The translations under genes and the position numbers were made by a program. The notes beneath the pieces were generated by a model that saw nothing but the letters and a program-made list of their open reading frames with translations, was not told where the DNA came from and ran no database searches. From Anaerolinea sp. (GTDB lineage Bacteria; Chloroflexota; Anaerolineae; JAAEKA01): a stretch of DNA of 12,045 bases. The DNA lies in contig JACSRL010000215.1 of NCBI GenBank assembly GCA_014879765.1, forward strand, positions 1 to 12,045, in the 5' to 3' direction. Shown here piece by piece: positions 1-6,063 of this stretch; the stretch's first letter is position 1; the number at the start of each line of letters is the position of its first letter.

Positions 1-1031
1 TTGAACTCAGCGGGCTTTTCGATAAATGGCACGTGGCCGGCGTCCTGGATGACGACCTCCTGGTAGCGGCCGCCGGCCGCGGCGTATCGCTCCAACACGG
101 CCCGCGTCTGGCCCAGCATCGGCTGCGGCGGGTAGATCTCAGCGCCCGGCCAGCCTGGGACGAGGCCCAACGCGCCCAGCGTGGCCATATCGGCGGCCGC
201 GTTGTCGGACACGCTCAGGTCGTGGCTGCCGCGCACCCACAGTACCGGCGGCTTGGGCTGGGCAGCGATCAGCCGCCGCGTCGCCTCGCTGACGTATTTG
301 GGCGACAACGCGTTGGTCGCGCCCCAGACCCCCGGCGCGACGAAGGGCCAGTTGGGCGAAAGGACCTTGTCGCCGGGGAACGCCTGGCCGTCGATGTGGA
401 TCGACAGCGACGCTGAGAGCAGATCCTCCTCGCGCGCCGGCACGAAGGGCGGCTTGAATACCAACCGGCGCAGCCCGCTGCGGTAGCCGAACGGGTTCTC
501 CAGGCTGCGGTCGCCGGCCCTGACTGCCTCGACAACCGGCGCGCCGATCAGGCCGCCGCCCGAACCGGCGTAGTCATCGTGGCAAGGTGTACCCAGCTCG
601 TCCTTCGTTCCGCCGTAGCCAAAGGGCGAACCAGGATCGACCACCGTGACCGTCAGAAAACGCTCCGGCGCATCGGCCAACAGCCGCCAGACCACCACGC
701 CGCCCAGCGAGTTGCCCACCAGGTGCGCGCGTTCGATGCTCAGCGCGTCCAGCAGCGCCACCGCGTCGTCGGCCCAGTCGCCCGCGCCGCGCGTGGCATC
801 GACTTTCTTGGCCACGTCGGCGTCGCCGAAGCCGCGCTGGTCCGGCGCGATGCCACGAAAGCCGGCCGGCAGAGCCAGCATGGTCTCCTCCCACCAGGTG
901 GCGGAGGACGCGTTGCCGTGCAGAAAAAGCACCGGAGCGCCGTCGTCCGGCCCGCTGAACAGCACGCGCGTCGTGAGGCGGTCGGTTGTAATCGTCTTGG
1001 ACGTGACGCCCGGCAGGGTTGGGATGGTCAT
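1..1031 (-). CDS. alpha/beta hydrolase, C-terminus cut by window edge
   Basis: The frame is open for 343 codons from the ATG at 1031 to the left edge. It is a serine hydrolase of the alpha/beta fold, probably soluble, acting on an ester, thioester or C-C bond; the substrate cannot be read from sequence. Visible landmarks are the oxyanion-hole strand FLHGN (36-40), PDQRGFGD (63-70), the nucleophile elbow GNSLGG with Ser108, a cap region of about 120 residues, the acid candidate Asp271 in GSHD, and catalytic His333 in DAGHVPFIEKP. So the full triad is present and only a few C-terminal residues should be missing. The start is the first ATG after an upstream hairpin; no good Shine-Dalgarno is seen. 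It lies 60 nt after KAS III-like A and is the last gene of the minus-strand cluster. A nucleophile Ser rather than Asp argues against a haloalkane dehalogenase/OleB type. Confidence 0.9.
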   Translation of the reverse strand, partial: MTIPTLPGVTSKTITTDRLTTRVLFSGPDDGAPVLFLHGNASSATWWEETMLALPAGFRGIAPDQRGFGDADVAKKVDATRGAGDWADDAVALLDALSIERAHLVGNSLGGVVVWRLLADAPERFLTVTVVDPGSPFGYGGTKDELGTPCHDDYAGSGGGLIGAPVVEAVRAGDRSLENPFGYRSGLRRLVFKPPFVPAREEDLLSASLSIHIDGQAFPGDKVLSPNWPFVAPGVWGATNALSPKYVSEATRRLIAAQPKPPVLWVRGSHDLSVSDNAAADMATLGALGLVPGWPGAEIYPPQPMLGQTRAVLERYAAAGGRYQEVVIQDAGHVPFIEKPAEF

Positions 1032-1048
1032 GGGTATCTCGTGGGGGG

Positions 1049-1083
1049 AAAGTTGCCATCTTTTCCGAAAAGATGGCAACTTT
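1049..1083. repeat. perfect 17-bp inverted repeat (hairpin)
   Basis: The arms 1049-1065 and 1067-1083 are exact reverse complements around a single base. As RNA the top pairs would open into a small loop. It fills most of the 60-nt gap between the KAS III-like A stop and the hydrolase start. In the minus transcript no U-run follows the stem (the next bases are C-rich), so it is a poor intrinsic terminator. An RNA-stability hairpin or a dispersed palindromic element fits better. Confidence 0.8.
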
Positions 1084-1091
1084 GCGCTCGT

Positions 1092-2096
1092 CTACGGCAT
1101 CCGCAGCGCCGCGCCGGCGTAGTTATAGCCGACGCCGGAGCCGACCAGGGCCACCAGATCGCCTGACCTGGCCTTGCCCTGCTCCAGCGCGTCGTCCAGG
1201 GCCATGCCGATGCAGGCCGATCCGGTGTAGCCCCACTCCTCCATCACCCAGTGGGTTTTGGCCAGCGGCAGGCCCAGATCTTCCATCACCAGCTTGATGG
1301 AGGGCAGGCGCACCTGGGTGAAGATGATCAGGTCGATCTCCTGGAGGCCAAAGCCGCCCCGCTCGGCCAGCAGGCGGGCGATCTGGGGCCAGTTGATGTG
1401 GTTGACGTCGGGCGGGTAGCGCTGGAGCAGGCGGACGTTGGTGCGACCGGCCTGCACCGACTCCACCGTGGCCGGCTCGTAGGTGCCGCCGCTGTAGAGG
1501 CCCCAGTGTTGGTGGTACGCGCCATCGGCAATGTAGGCCGACGAGAGAAAGCCCGGCTTGTCGTCGGCCGCCAGCACGGCCGCGCCCGCGCCGTCGCTGT
1601 AGAAGAAGGAGGTCACATCGGCCGGGTCGGCCAGCTTGCTCATCATGTAGACGCCGATCACCAGCACGTATTTCATCCAGGGGTTGGTGGCCAGCAGCCC
1701 GGAGGCAGTGGCCACGCCGGTGGGAAAGGACGCGCAGGCGCAGCCGATGTCGTAGGCGCCGGCATTGACCGCACCCAGCTTGTGCTGCACCACGGTGGAG
1801 GTGGCCGGGGTGAGGTAGTCGGGCGTGTCGGTGCCCAGCAGGATCATGTCCACCTGATCCGCACTGATGCCGGCCTTGTCCAGCGCAGCCTGTCCGGCCC
1901 GCACGGCCAGGTCCGACGCGGCCCACTCGCGCGGGGCCAGCCGCCGGGCGCGGATGCCGGAGCTCTCCTGGAAGGCGTCCACTACCTTGGCCAGGTCGGG
2001 GTTGACCCGGCTGACCTGCTCCTTGAGCATCTCGTTGGTGTGTACGGTCTCCGGGACATAGCGTCCCGTGCCGATGATGGTTCCGTAACGTGTCAT
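1092..2096 (-). CDS. KAS III / thiolase-fold acyl synthase-like protein A
   Basis: This 334-residue protein has the size and fold signature of 3-oxoacyl-ACP synthase III (FabH) relatives. It shows the N-terminal GTGRYVPE, the nucleophile motif DIGCACASF with Cys121, the FabH-like SDGAGAAVL (167-175), and the C-terminal GSGVGYNYAGAAL. FabH-type enzymes transfer an acyl group to the Cys and then condense it with malonyl-ACP using His and Asn. Here the His-Gln-Ala-Asn position reads TQVR (Thr260) and the Gly-Asn-Thr position reads GYTG (Tyr290). The residues used for decarboxylative condensation therefore look replaced. It could be an acyltransferase, a non-decarboxylating condensing enzyme, or a partner subunit. 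The start has an AGAGGA ribosome site about 6 nt upstream. It follows the ligase gene after the cloverleaf repeats. Confidence 0.88.
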   Translation of the reverse strand: MTRYGTIIGTGRYVPETVHTNEMLKEQVSRVNPDLAKVVDAFQESSGIRARRLAPREWAASDLAVRAGQAALDKAGISADQVDMILLGTDTPDYLTPATSTVVQHKLGAVNAGAYDIGCACASFPTGVATASGLLATNPWMKYVLVIGVYMMSKLADPADVTSFFYSDGAGAAVLAADDKPGFLSSAYIADGAYHQHWGLYSGGTYEPATVESVQAGRTNVRLLQRYPPDVNHINWPQIARLLAERGGFGLQEIDLIIFTQVRLPSIKLVMEDLGLPLAKTHWVMEEWGYTGSACIGMALDDALEQGKARSGDLVALVGSGVGYNYAGAALRMP

Positions 2097-2121
2097 GGAT
2101 GTCCTCTTGTCTGGTCGAAGC

Positions 2122-2218
2122 TCAGTGAATGGAATTCACCGGCTGACAGCACGAAGGCCCCTCAGGGCCTGGGAACCAGATTTCCAGCGGCTGAGGCCAC
2201 TTGGTGCTTTCAGCCAGG
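2122..2218. repeat. cloverleaf-forming intergenic repeat, copy 1
   Basis: This 97-bp unit is nearly identical to 2223-2320, offset by 101-102 bp. It begins with the short palindrome GTGAAT-gga-ATTCAC (2125-2139). The rest folds as an outer stem (2141-2156 with 2200-2215, 14 of 16 positions paired) closing three adjacent hairpins at about 2157-2168 (CTCA loop), 2169-2187 and 2188-2199. One C is missing from the second hairpin compared with copy 2. It lies in the leader of KAS III-like A. Confidence 0.85.
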
Positions 2219-2222
2219 ATTT

Positions 2223-2320
2223 TCAGTGAATGGAATTCACTGGCTGATAATACGAAGGCCCCTCAGGGCCTGGGAACCAGATTTCCCAGCGGCTGAGGCC
2301 GCTTCGTGCTTTCAGCCAGG
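2223..2320. repeat. cloverleaf-forming intergenic repeat, copy 2
   Basis: This is the 98-bp second copy. The outer arms 2240-2257 and 2302-2319 (15 of 18 paired) enclose three gap-free hairpins: 2258-2269 (GCCC-CTCA-GGGC), 2270-2289 (7-bp stem, 6-nt loop) and 2290-2301 (CGGC-TGAG-GCCG). An 8-bp-arm palindrome (2224-2242) precedes it. The right arm extends into the acyl-CoA ligase gene: the ligase stop codon (2312-2314) and the last Gly codon lie within the repeat, so the element sets the end of that protein. Confidence 0.87.
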
Positions 2321-3847
2321 GGATTTCCAATCCCTGGCTCGCAATTCCGCCTTCAACACCTTGCCGTAGGGCGACACCGGCAGCGCGTCGATGAAGGCCA
2401 CCTGCTTGGGGACCTTGTAGCGGGCCAGCCGGCCGGCGCAGAACTGGCGCAGCTCATCCTCGCCGGCGGTCTGGCCAGCCTTGAGCACCACCGCCATCAG
2501 CCCCACCTCGCCCCATTTGGGGTCAGGCAGGCCGATCAGCGCGGCGTCCTGCACGGCCGGGTGATCGCGGAAGACCTTTTCGACCTCAGCGGCATAGATG
2601 TTCTCGCCGCCGCTGATGATCATATCCTTGAAGCGGCCGGCGATGGTGTAGAAGCCTTCGTCGTCCACGCGCGCCATGTCGCCGGTATGGAACCAGCCGT
2701 CGCGCAGCGCCTGGGCCGTGGCCGCAGGGTTCTGCCAGTAGCCGCTGCAGACGTGCGGCCCCTGGATCAGCAGCTCGCCCGTCTCGCCCACCGGCACATC
2801 CAACCCGGTCGCCGGGTCGATCAGCCGCATCTGGCTGTGGATGACCGGCTTGCCCACCGAGCCGGTCTTGCGCAGGGACTCGGCGTCGGTCATGCTGAAG
2901 CAGTTGGGGCCAACCTCGGTCAGGCCGTAGCCCTGGCGAAAGACCACCGGCTGCCGCGCCCGCCAGGCCTCCACCAGCGGCACGGGCAGCGGCGCGCCGC
3001 CGCTGATGAAGAAATGCACCGCGCTGAAGTCAGCCGCGGCAAAGCCGGGCGCGTCCAGCCACAGTTGGAACAGGGTCGGCACGCCCAGAATCACCGTGCA
3101 GCGTTCCTGCTGGATCACGCGCAGCGACTGTTCCGCGTCGAAGCTCTTGGCCAGGATGATGCGCCCGCCGGCGTAGAGCAGCGGCGTCAAAAAGGCGAAG
3201 AGCCCGCCGGCGTGGAAGAGCGGCGTCAGCACCGGCGTCACATCCCGCTCGGACAGGCCCCAGCTCACCACCGTGTTGATGCAGTTCCAGAGGATCTGGC
3301 GGTGGGGCAGGACGGCGCCCTTGGGCTTGCCGGTGGTGCCGGAGGTGTAGAGGATGCAGTAGGGCGACTGGCCGTCCAGCGCCGGCCGAGCCGGCTCGGC
3401 TGGCGAGGCCGCGGCCAGCCCATCCTCATAGCCCAGCCCACCGGCGATGTCAGCGCCGTCCAGGCTGACCAGGTGCTCGACCTCCACTGAGCGCCGCATC
3501 TCAGCCCAGACGCCGGCGAACTCCGCGCCGACCAGCATCACCTTGGGCGTGCAGTCGCCGACGATGTAGCTCAACTCATCGGCCGTCAGCCGCCAGTTCA
3601 GCGGCGTGAAGATCGCGCCGATCTTGGCCAGGCCGTAGAACAGATCCAGGTAGGCGACGCTGTTGTGGGCCAGGATCGACACACGGTCGCCGGCCTGCAC
3701 GCCCAGGCTGGCCATGAAATTGGCCACGCGGCAGGCGCGGCCGTTCAGATCGGCGTAGCTGAAGCGTCGGCCGGTTTCCAGTTCCAGCAGCGCCTCGCGT
3801 TGAGGCGTCAGGCGGGAACGGTGGGTGAGAAGATCGGCGGCGTGCAT
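2312..3847 (-). CDS. AMP-forming acyl-CoA synthetase / acid-CoA ligase
   Basis: This 511-residue enzyme belongs to the ANL adenylate-forming superfamily. It activates a carboxylic acid with ATP to the acyl-AMP and then to the CoA (or other thiol) ester in the cytoplasm. All core motifs are intact: the P-loop YTSGTTGKPKG (167-177), YGLTE (307-311), the TGD ribose-binding Asp390, the hinge GRFKD (404-408), ISGGENIYAAEVE (411-423), and the C-terminal catalytic Lys496 in SPYGKVLK. Length and order match FadD-like medium/long-chain acyl-CoA or aryl-CoA ligases; the substrate is not readable. The ATG at 3847 gives the expected N-terminus, but no strong ribosome site precedes it and a heptamer array begins 13 nt upstream. 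The 3' end lies in a cloverleaf repeat that provides the stop. It likely feeds the neighbouring KAS III-like and SDR enzymes. Confidence 0.95.
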   Translation of the reverse strand: MHAADLLTHRSRLTPQREALLELETGRRFSYADLNGRACRVANFMASLGVQAGDRVSILAHNSVAYLDLFYGLAKIGAIFTPLNWRLTADELSYIVGDCTPKVMLVGAEFAGVWAEMRRSVEVEHLVSLDGADIAGGLGYEDGLAAASPAEPARPALDGQSPYCILYTSGTTGKPKGAVLPHRQILWNCINTVVSWGLSERDVTPVLTPLFHAGGLFAFLTPLLYAGGRIILAKSFDAEQSLRVIQQERCTVILGVPTLFQLWLDAPGFAAADFSAVHFFISGGAPLPVPLVEAWRARQPVVFRQGYGLTEVGPNCFSMTDAESLRKTGSVGKPVIHSQMRLIDPATGLDVPVGETGELLIQGPHVCSGYWQNPAATAQALRDGWFHTGDMARVDDEGFYTIAGRFKDMIISGGENIYAAEVEKVFRDHPAVQDAALIGLPDPKWGEVGLMAVVLKAGQTAGEDELRQFCAGRLARYKVPKQVAFIDALPVSPYGKVLKAELRARDWKSPG

Positions 3848-3860
3848 GGAGATTCCGGAG

Positions 3861-3972
3861 AATGGTCAATGTCCAATGGTCAATGTTCAATGGTCAATGG
3901 TCAATGTTCAATGTCCAATGGTCAATGTTCAATGTCCAATGGTCAATGTTCAATGTCCAATGGTCAATTGCC
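3861..3972. repeat. heptanucleotide tandem array (AATGKYC), 16 units
   Basis: Sixteen 7-bp units alternate among AATGGTC, AATGTCC and AATGTTC, with a 21-bp higher-order period over much of the array. It sits between the four-helix-bundle gene and the acyl-CoA ligase, ending 13 nt before the ligase ATG. Reverse-complemented, it is the same heptamer as the array at 4425-4561, so the two are inverted around the four-helix-bundle gene. Short tandem heptamers of this sort are known from cyanobacteria (STRR elements). Confidence 0.93.
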
Positions 3973-4040
3973 AATGAAGAGACAAGTCTCTGGGTGGGCA
4001 GCGTGACTCTTATGAAGAGACCGAATACGCGGTGAGACGT

Positions 4041-4400
4041 TTATTGGGCATTGCGGCGAGCGGTTTGAATGCTGCTGTTGACGATCCTGCTGAGCTCGAT
4101 GCATTCAGCGAGGATGGGCTGGACACGCGCATCGGGTGACATCTTGCTGCGCAGCACAATCTTGAGCCAGACAGACGACTCGTTGAGTTCCTTCAAGCAG
4201 ATGCCCAACTTGTGGATGAAGTCCCGGCTGCTCTCAGCACCGCGTGCTTCTGAGTAGTGTGCCGCCGGCGCCGTGCCGCTGCGTACTAGTTGTCCGGCAA
4301 CATGACGACCAGCCACGGTTGTGGGTAACCCAGCACACAGGTTGATGATCATCACCGCAAAGTCGATCAAACGATCCTCGATATCATCACCTTTCGCCAT
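4041..4400 (-). CDS. four-helix-bundle protein (IVS/S23-type)
   Basis: This 119-residue protein has the hallmark core of the four-helix-bundle family first found in 23S rRNA intervening sequences (TIGR02436 type). It shows QLVRSGTAPAAHYSEARGAE (37-56), then SRDFIHKLGICLKELNES (58-75) and a WLKIV helix. No enzymatic role is established for the family; relatives include the Avd accessory protein of diversity-generating retroelements. A strong AGGAGG site lies 5 nt before the ATG at 4400, much better than those of the neighbouring genes, which supports the start and its independent origin. It is flanked by inverted heptamer arrays and separates the SDR from the ligase, so it looks like an inserted cassette rather than a pathway member. 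No retroelement reverse transcriptase is visible nearby. Confidence 0.9.
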   Translation of the reverse strand: MAKGDDIEDRLIDFAVMIINLCAGLPTTVAGRHVAGQLVRSGTAPAAHYSEARGAESSRDFIHKLGICLKELNESSVWLKIVLRSKMSPDARVQPILAECIELSRIVNSSIQTARRNAQ

Positions 4401-4424
4401 AACAGCCTCCTCTCATTTCCGGCT

Positions 4425-4561
4425 ATTGACAATTGACAATTGACCATTGACCATTGGCCATTGACCATTGACCATTGACCATTGGCCATTGACCATTGAC
4501 CATTGACCATTGACCATTGGCCATTGACCATTGACCATTGACCATTGACCATTGACCATTG
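4425..4561. repeat. heptanucleotide tandem array (ATTGRCC), 19 units plus partial
   Basis: Nineteen 7-bp units (two ATTGACA, then ATTGACC with occasional ATTGGCC) and a partial unit run from 4425 to 4561. The array stops one base short of the SDR stop codon (4563-4565). It is the inverted counterpart of 3861-3972. Because 7 is not a multiple of 3, every reading frame gives the same 7-residue repeat peptide, so long open frames here are an artefact. Confidence 0.94.
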
Positions 4562-4562
4562 C

Positions 4563-5324
4563 TCAGGTTCCAACCACAATCCCGCCATCCACCCGCAGCA
4601 CCTCGCCGCTGATGTAGCTGGCTTCGTCTGACGCCAGGAAGAGGTAGGCGTTGGCGATGTCGCGCGGCTCGCCCATGCGGCGCAGCGGGACGCGCGCGGC
4701 CATGTCGGCCAGCACCTTCTCCGGCATCTGCAGCACCATCTCGGTGCGGATGAAGCCGGGGGCGATGGCGTTGACGCGGATGCCGTTGCGGCCCAGCTCG
4801 CGCGCCCACACCTTGGTCATGCCGATGACGCCCGACTTGGTGGCCACGTAGTTGGTCTGGCCGAAGTTGCCGTCCAGACCGACCACGCTGCTGGCGTTGA
4901 GGATCACGCCGCTGCCCTGCTTGATCATCACCGGCGCGACGGCCTGGGTGCAGTTGAAGACGCCCTTCAGGTTGACGCCGATCACCAGGTCCCAGTCGGC
5001 CTCGGGCATCTGCTTGACCAGCTCGCCATCCTTGACCACCACCAGCCGGCCATCGCGCAGCACGCCAGCGTTGTTGACCAGCACGTCGATGCGGCCAAAG
5101 CGGGCCACCACGTCGTCGATCCAGCGCTGTACATCCTGCCGGTCGGCCACGTTGACCTTGTAGAAGGCCGCCAGTCCCAGCTCATCCACCACGGCCTGGC
5201 CGGCCTCTTCCTTCACGTCGCAAATCACAACGACCGCGCCAGCTTCCTGAAAGCGCTGCGCCGTCGCCTTGCCAATGCCGGCCGCGCCGCCGGTGATCAG
5301 AGTGACTTTGTTTTCCAAACGCAT
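4563..5324 (-). CDS. FabG-type short-chain dehydrogenase/reductase
   Basis: This 253-residue classical SDR probably reduces a 3-oxoacyl thioester (or oxidises a 3-hydroxy one) with NAD(P)H in the cytoplasm. The cofactor loop is TGGAAGIG (11-18), NNAG is at 84-87, and the active-site set is Asn118, Ser146, Tyr159 and Lys163 (YVATK). NAIAPG is at 185-190 and the C-terminal DGG at 246-248 is typical. About ten extra residues lie between NNAG and the central helix compared with E. coli FabG. Asp36 in CDVKEE at the end of the second beta strand hints at an NAD(H) preference, which is tentative. The ATG at 5324 is chosen because it begins the first beta strand and has an AAGGAA-type site upstream; the frame stays open further upstream without homology. 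Its stop abuts a heptamer array. Confidence 0.93.
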   Translation of the reverse strand: MRLENKVTLITGGAAGIGKATAQRFQEAGAVVVICDVKEEAGQAVVDELGLAAFYKVNVADRQDVQRWIDDVVARFGRIDVLVNNAGVLRDGRLVVVKDGELVKQMPEADWDLVIGVNLKGVFNCTQAVAPVMIKQGSGVILNASSVVGLDGNFGQTNYVATKSGVIGMTKVWARELGRNGIRVNAIAPGFIRTEMVLQMPEKVLADMAARVPLRRMGEPRDIANAYLFLASDEASYISGEVLRVDGGIVVGT

Positions 5325-5341
5325 GGTAGGTTCCTTTCCTC

Positions 5342-5370
5342 TTGCATGAGCACAGGCGATGCGATATAAT
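5342..5370 (+). promoter_or_regulatory. sigma70-type promoter of TA module 1
   Basis: A perfect TATAAT lies at 5365-5370, with TTGCAT at 5342-5347 exactly 17 nt upstream (3 of 6 to the consensus). It points at the BrnT-like gene starting at 5427. The second TA module carries the same arrangement at nearly the same distance, which strengthens both calls. An 8-bp palindrome GTCGCGAC (5405-5412) between promoter and start could be an operator half, but this is speculative. Confidence 0.6.
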
Positions 5371-5426
5371 GCCTGATGGTATTCTGGTCCATACGCTGCA
5401 TCCCGTCGCGACGCCGAGGACGAATC

Positions 5427-5699
5427 ATGTTTATTCGCCGCTTGCTCTGGGACGACTACCGTGTTGAGCATATTGCCCGACACGATGTCGATCCTGACGA
5501 AGTGTGGGAGGTTTGTGAAGATCCTCTCCACATCGCCCATCGCGAAGGACGGGATCGCTATCGTCTGTATGGACAGACGGTGGATGGTCGTTACTTGTTT
5601 ATCGTCCTTGAAAGAGTGGAAGCCTCGCTGTTTCGACCGATCACTGCCCGTGACATGACGGATGCGGAAAAACGCAACTTCCGGAGATTGCGAAAATGA
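5427..5699 (+). CDS. BrnT-family-like toxin, module 1
   Basis: This 90-residue protein matches the small BrnT (DUF497-like) RNase toxin pattern. It opens with WDDYRVEHIARHDVDPDEVW, has a central DPLHIAHREGRDRY and a beta hairpin GQTVDGRYLFIVL, and ends in RPITARDMTDAEKRNFRR. Family members fold like RelE-type mRNA interferases and are held inactive by a ribbon-helix-helix antitoxin. The ATG at 5427 is preferred over one at 5376: a GAGGA site lies about 7 nt upstream, and homology with the second copy begins exactly here. The stop overlaps the antitoxin start (ATGA), so the two are translationally coupled. The pair is antisense to the surrounding acyl-metabolism cluster. Confidence 0.85.
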   Translation: MFIRRLLWDDYRVEHIARHDVDPDEVWEVCEDPLHIAHREGRDRYRLYGQTVDGRYLFIVLERVEASLFRPITARDMTDAEKRNFRRLRK

Positions 5700-5959
5700 A
5701 ACGACTTGAGATACCTGAGTTTGCCTCCTACGACGAAGAAGCTGCCTTTTGGGACAATCTCGATACCAGCGACTTCATGCAGGACGACGGCAAGTGGTTC
5801 CGTTTCGAGACACCGACCAAGCGAGCGGTGCGCATTGCGGTCCTGCCAGATATCGCCGAGGCATTGGCCCAGCGCGCCCGTGCCCAAGGTGTGTCGGTCG
5901 AAACGTTGGCCAATGTCCTTCTTGCTGAAAGCGTGAGCAGGCCAGCAGTCGCCGGTTGA
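5696..5959 (+). CDS. CopG-type (RHH) antitoxin, module 1
   Basis: This 87-residue partner of the upstream toxin has an acidic N-terminal half, PEFASYDEEAAFWDNLDTSD, typical of CopG-type antitoxins, which probably binds the basic toxin. The C-terminal ribbon-helix-helix segment KRAVRIAVLPDIAEALAQRA (42-61), continuing through GVSVETLANVLLAES, would bind DNA and repress its own promoter. It overlaps the toxin stop by 4 nt. A branched terminator follows at 5981-6063. The N-terminal half differs more from copy 2 than the RHH half does, which could reflect partner specificity with shared operator recognition. Confidence 0.88.
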   Translation: MKRLEIPEFASYDEEAAFWDNLDTSDFMQDDGKWFRFETPTKRAVRIAVLPDIAEALAQRARAQGVSVETLANVLLAESVSRPAVAG

Positions 5960-5980
5960 TCTGCCAGAACTTCTGCTAAG

Positions 5981-6063
5981 AAGCCGGGGCATGTGGCGCC
6001 CTCACGGACCTCAGTCCGTGGCTGGAACCACACAGTGCCGCGTGAGCGGCCCCCGGCTTTTTT
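5981..6063 (+). terminator. branched intrinsic terminator after TA module 1
   Basis: An outer 9-bp stem (5981-5989 with 6051-6059) closes a three-way arrangement and is followed by a T-run (6058-6063). The inner stems are 5992-5996/6028-6032, which contains a perfect 7-bp hairpin with a CTCA loop (6003-6009/6014-6020), and 6037-6041/6046-6050 with a GTGA loop. It terminates the plus-strand TA module just before the convergent KAS III-like B stop (6064). The CTCA-loop hairpin and the downstream GGAACCA resemble the cloverleaf repeats at 2122-2320. Confidence 0.75.

Noticed and set aside
1251..2369. Long plus-strand open frame antisense to KAS III-like A
   Set aside because: High-GC shadow; its translation is low-complexity and crosses the cloverleaf repeats, whereas the minus strand carries a recognisable enzyme.
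3978..3991. Small inverted repeat AGAGAC-AA-GTCTCT as a terminator
   Set aside because: Six-base arms, a two-base loop and no T-run; too weak to call.
3665..4006. Plus-strand open frame across the left heptamer array
   Set aside because: It is antisense to the ligase start and then translates the repeat; no domain and no ribosome site.
4041..4400. Diversity-generating retroelement accessory protein (Avd)
   Set aside because: The fold family is shared, but there is no reverse transcriptase, template repeat or variable repeat in the window.
4367..4809. Minus-strand open frames with a repeating seven-residue peptide (MVNGQWS)
   Set aside because: They are simply the heptamer array read through; a 7-bp repeat yields the same peptide in every frame. 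The four-helix-bundle and SDR genes explain the flanks.
1..5324. OleABCD olefin biosynthesis cluster
   Set aside because: The fold set matches, but the hydrolase uses Ser (OleB uses Asp), the SDR is a short FabG type not the extended OleD type, and KAS III-like A lacks the expected His and Asn.
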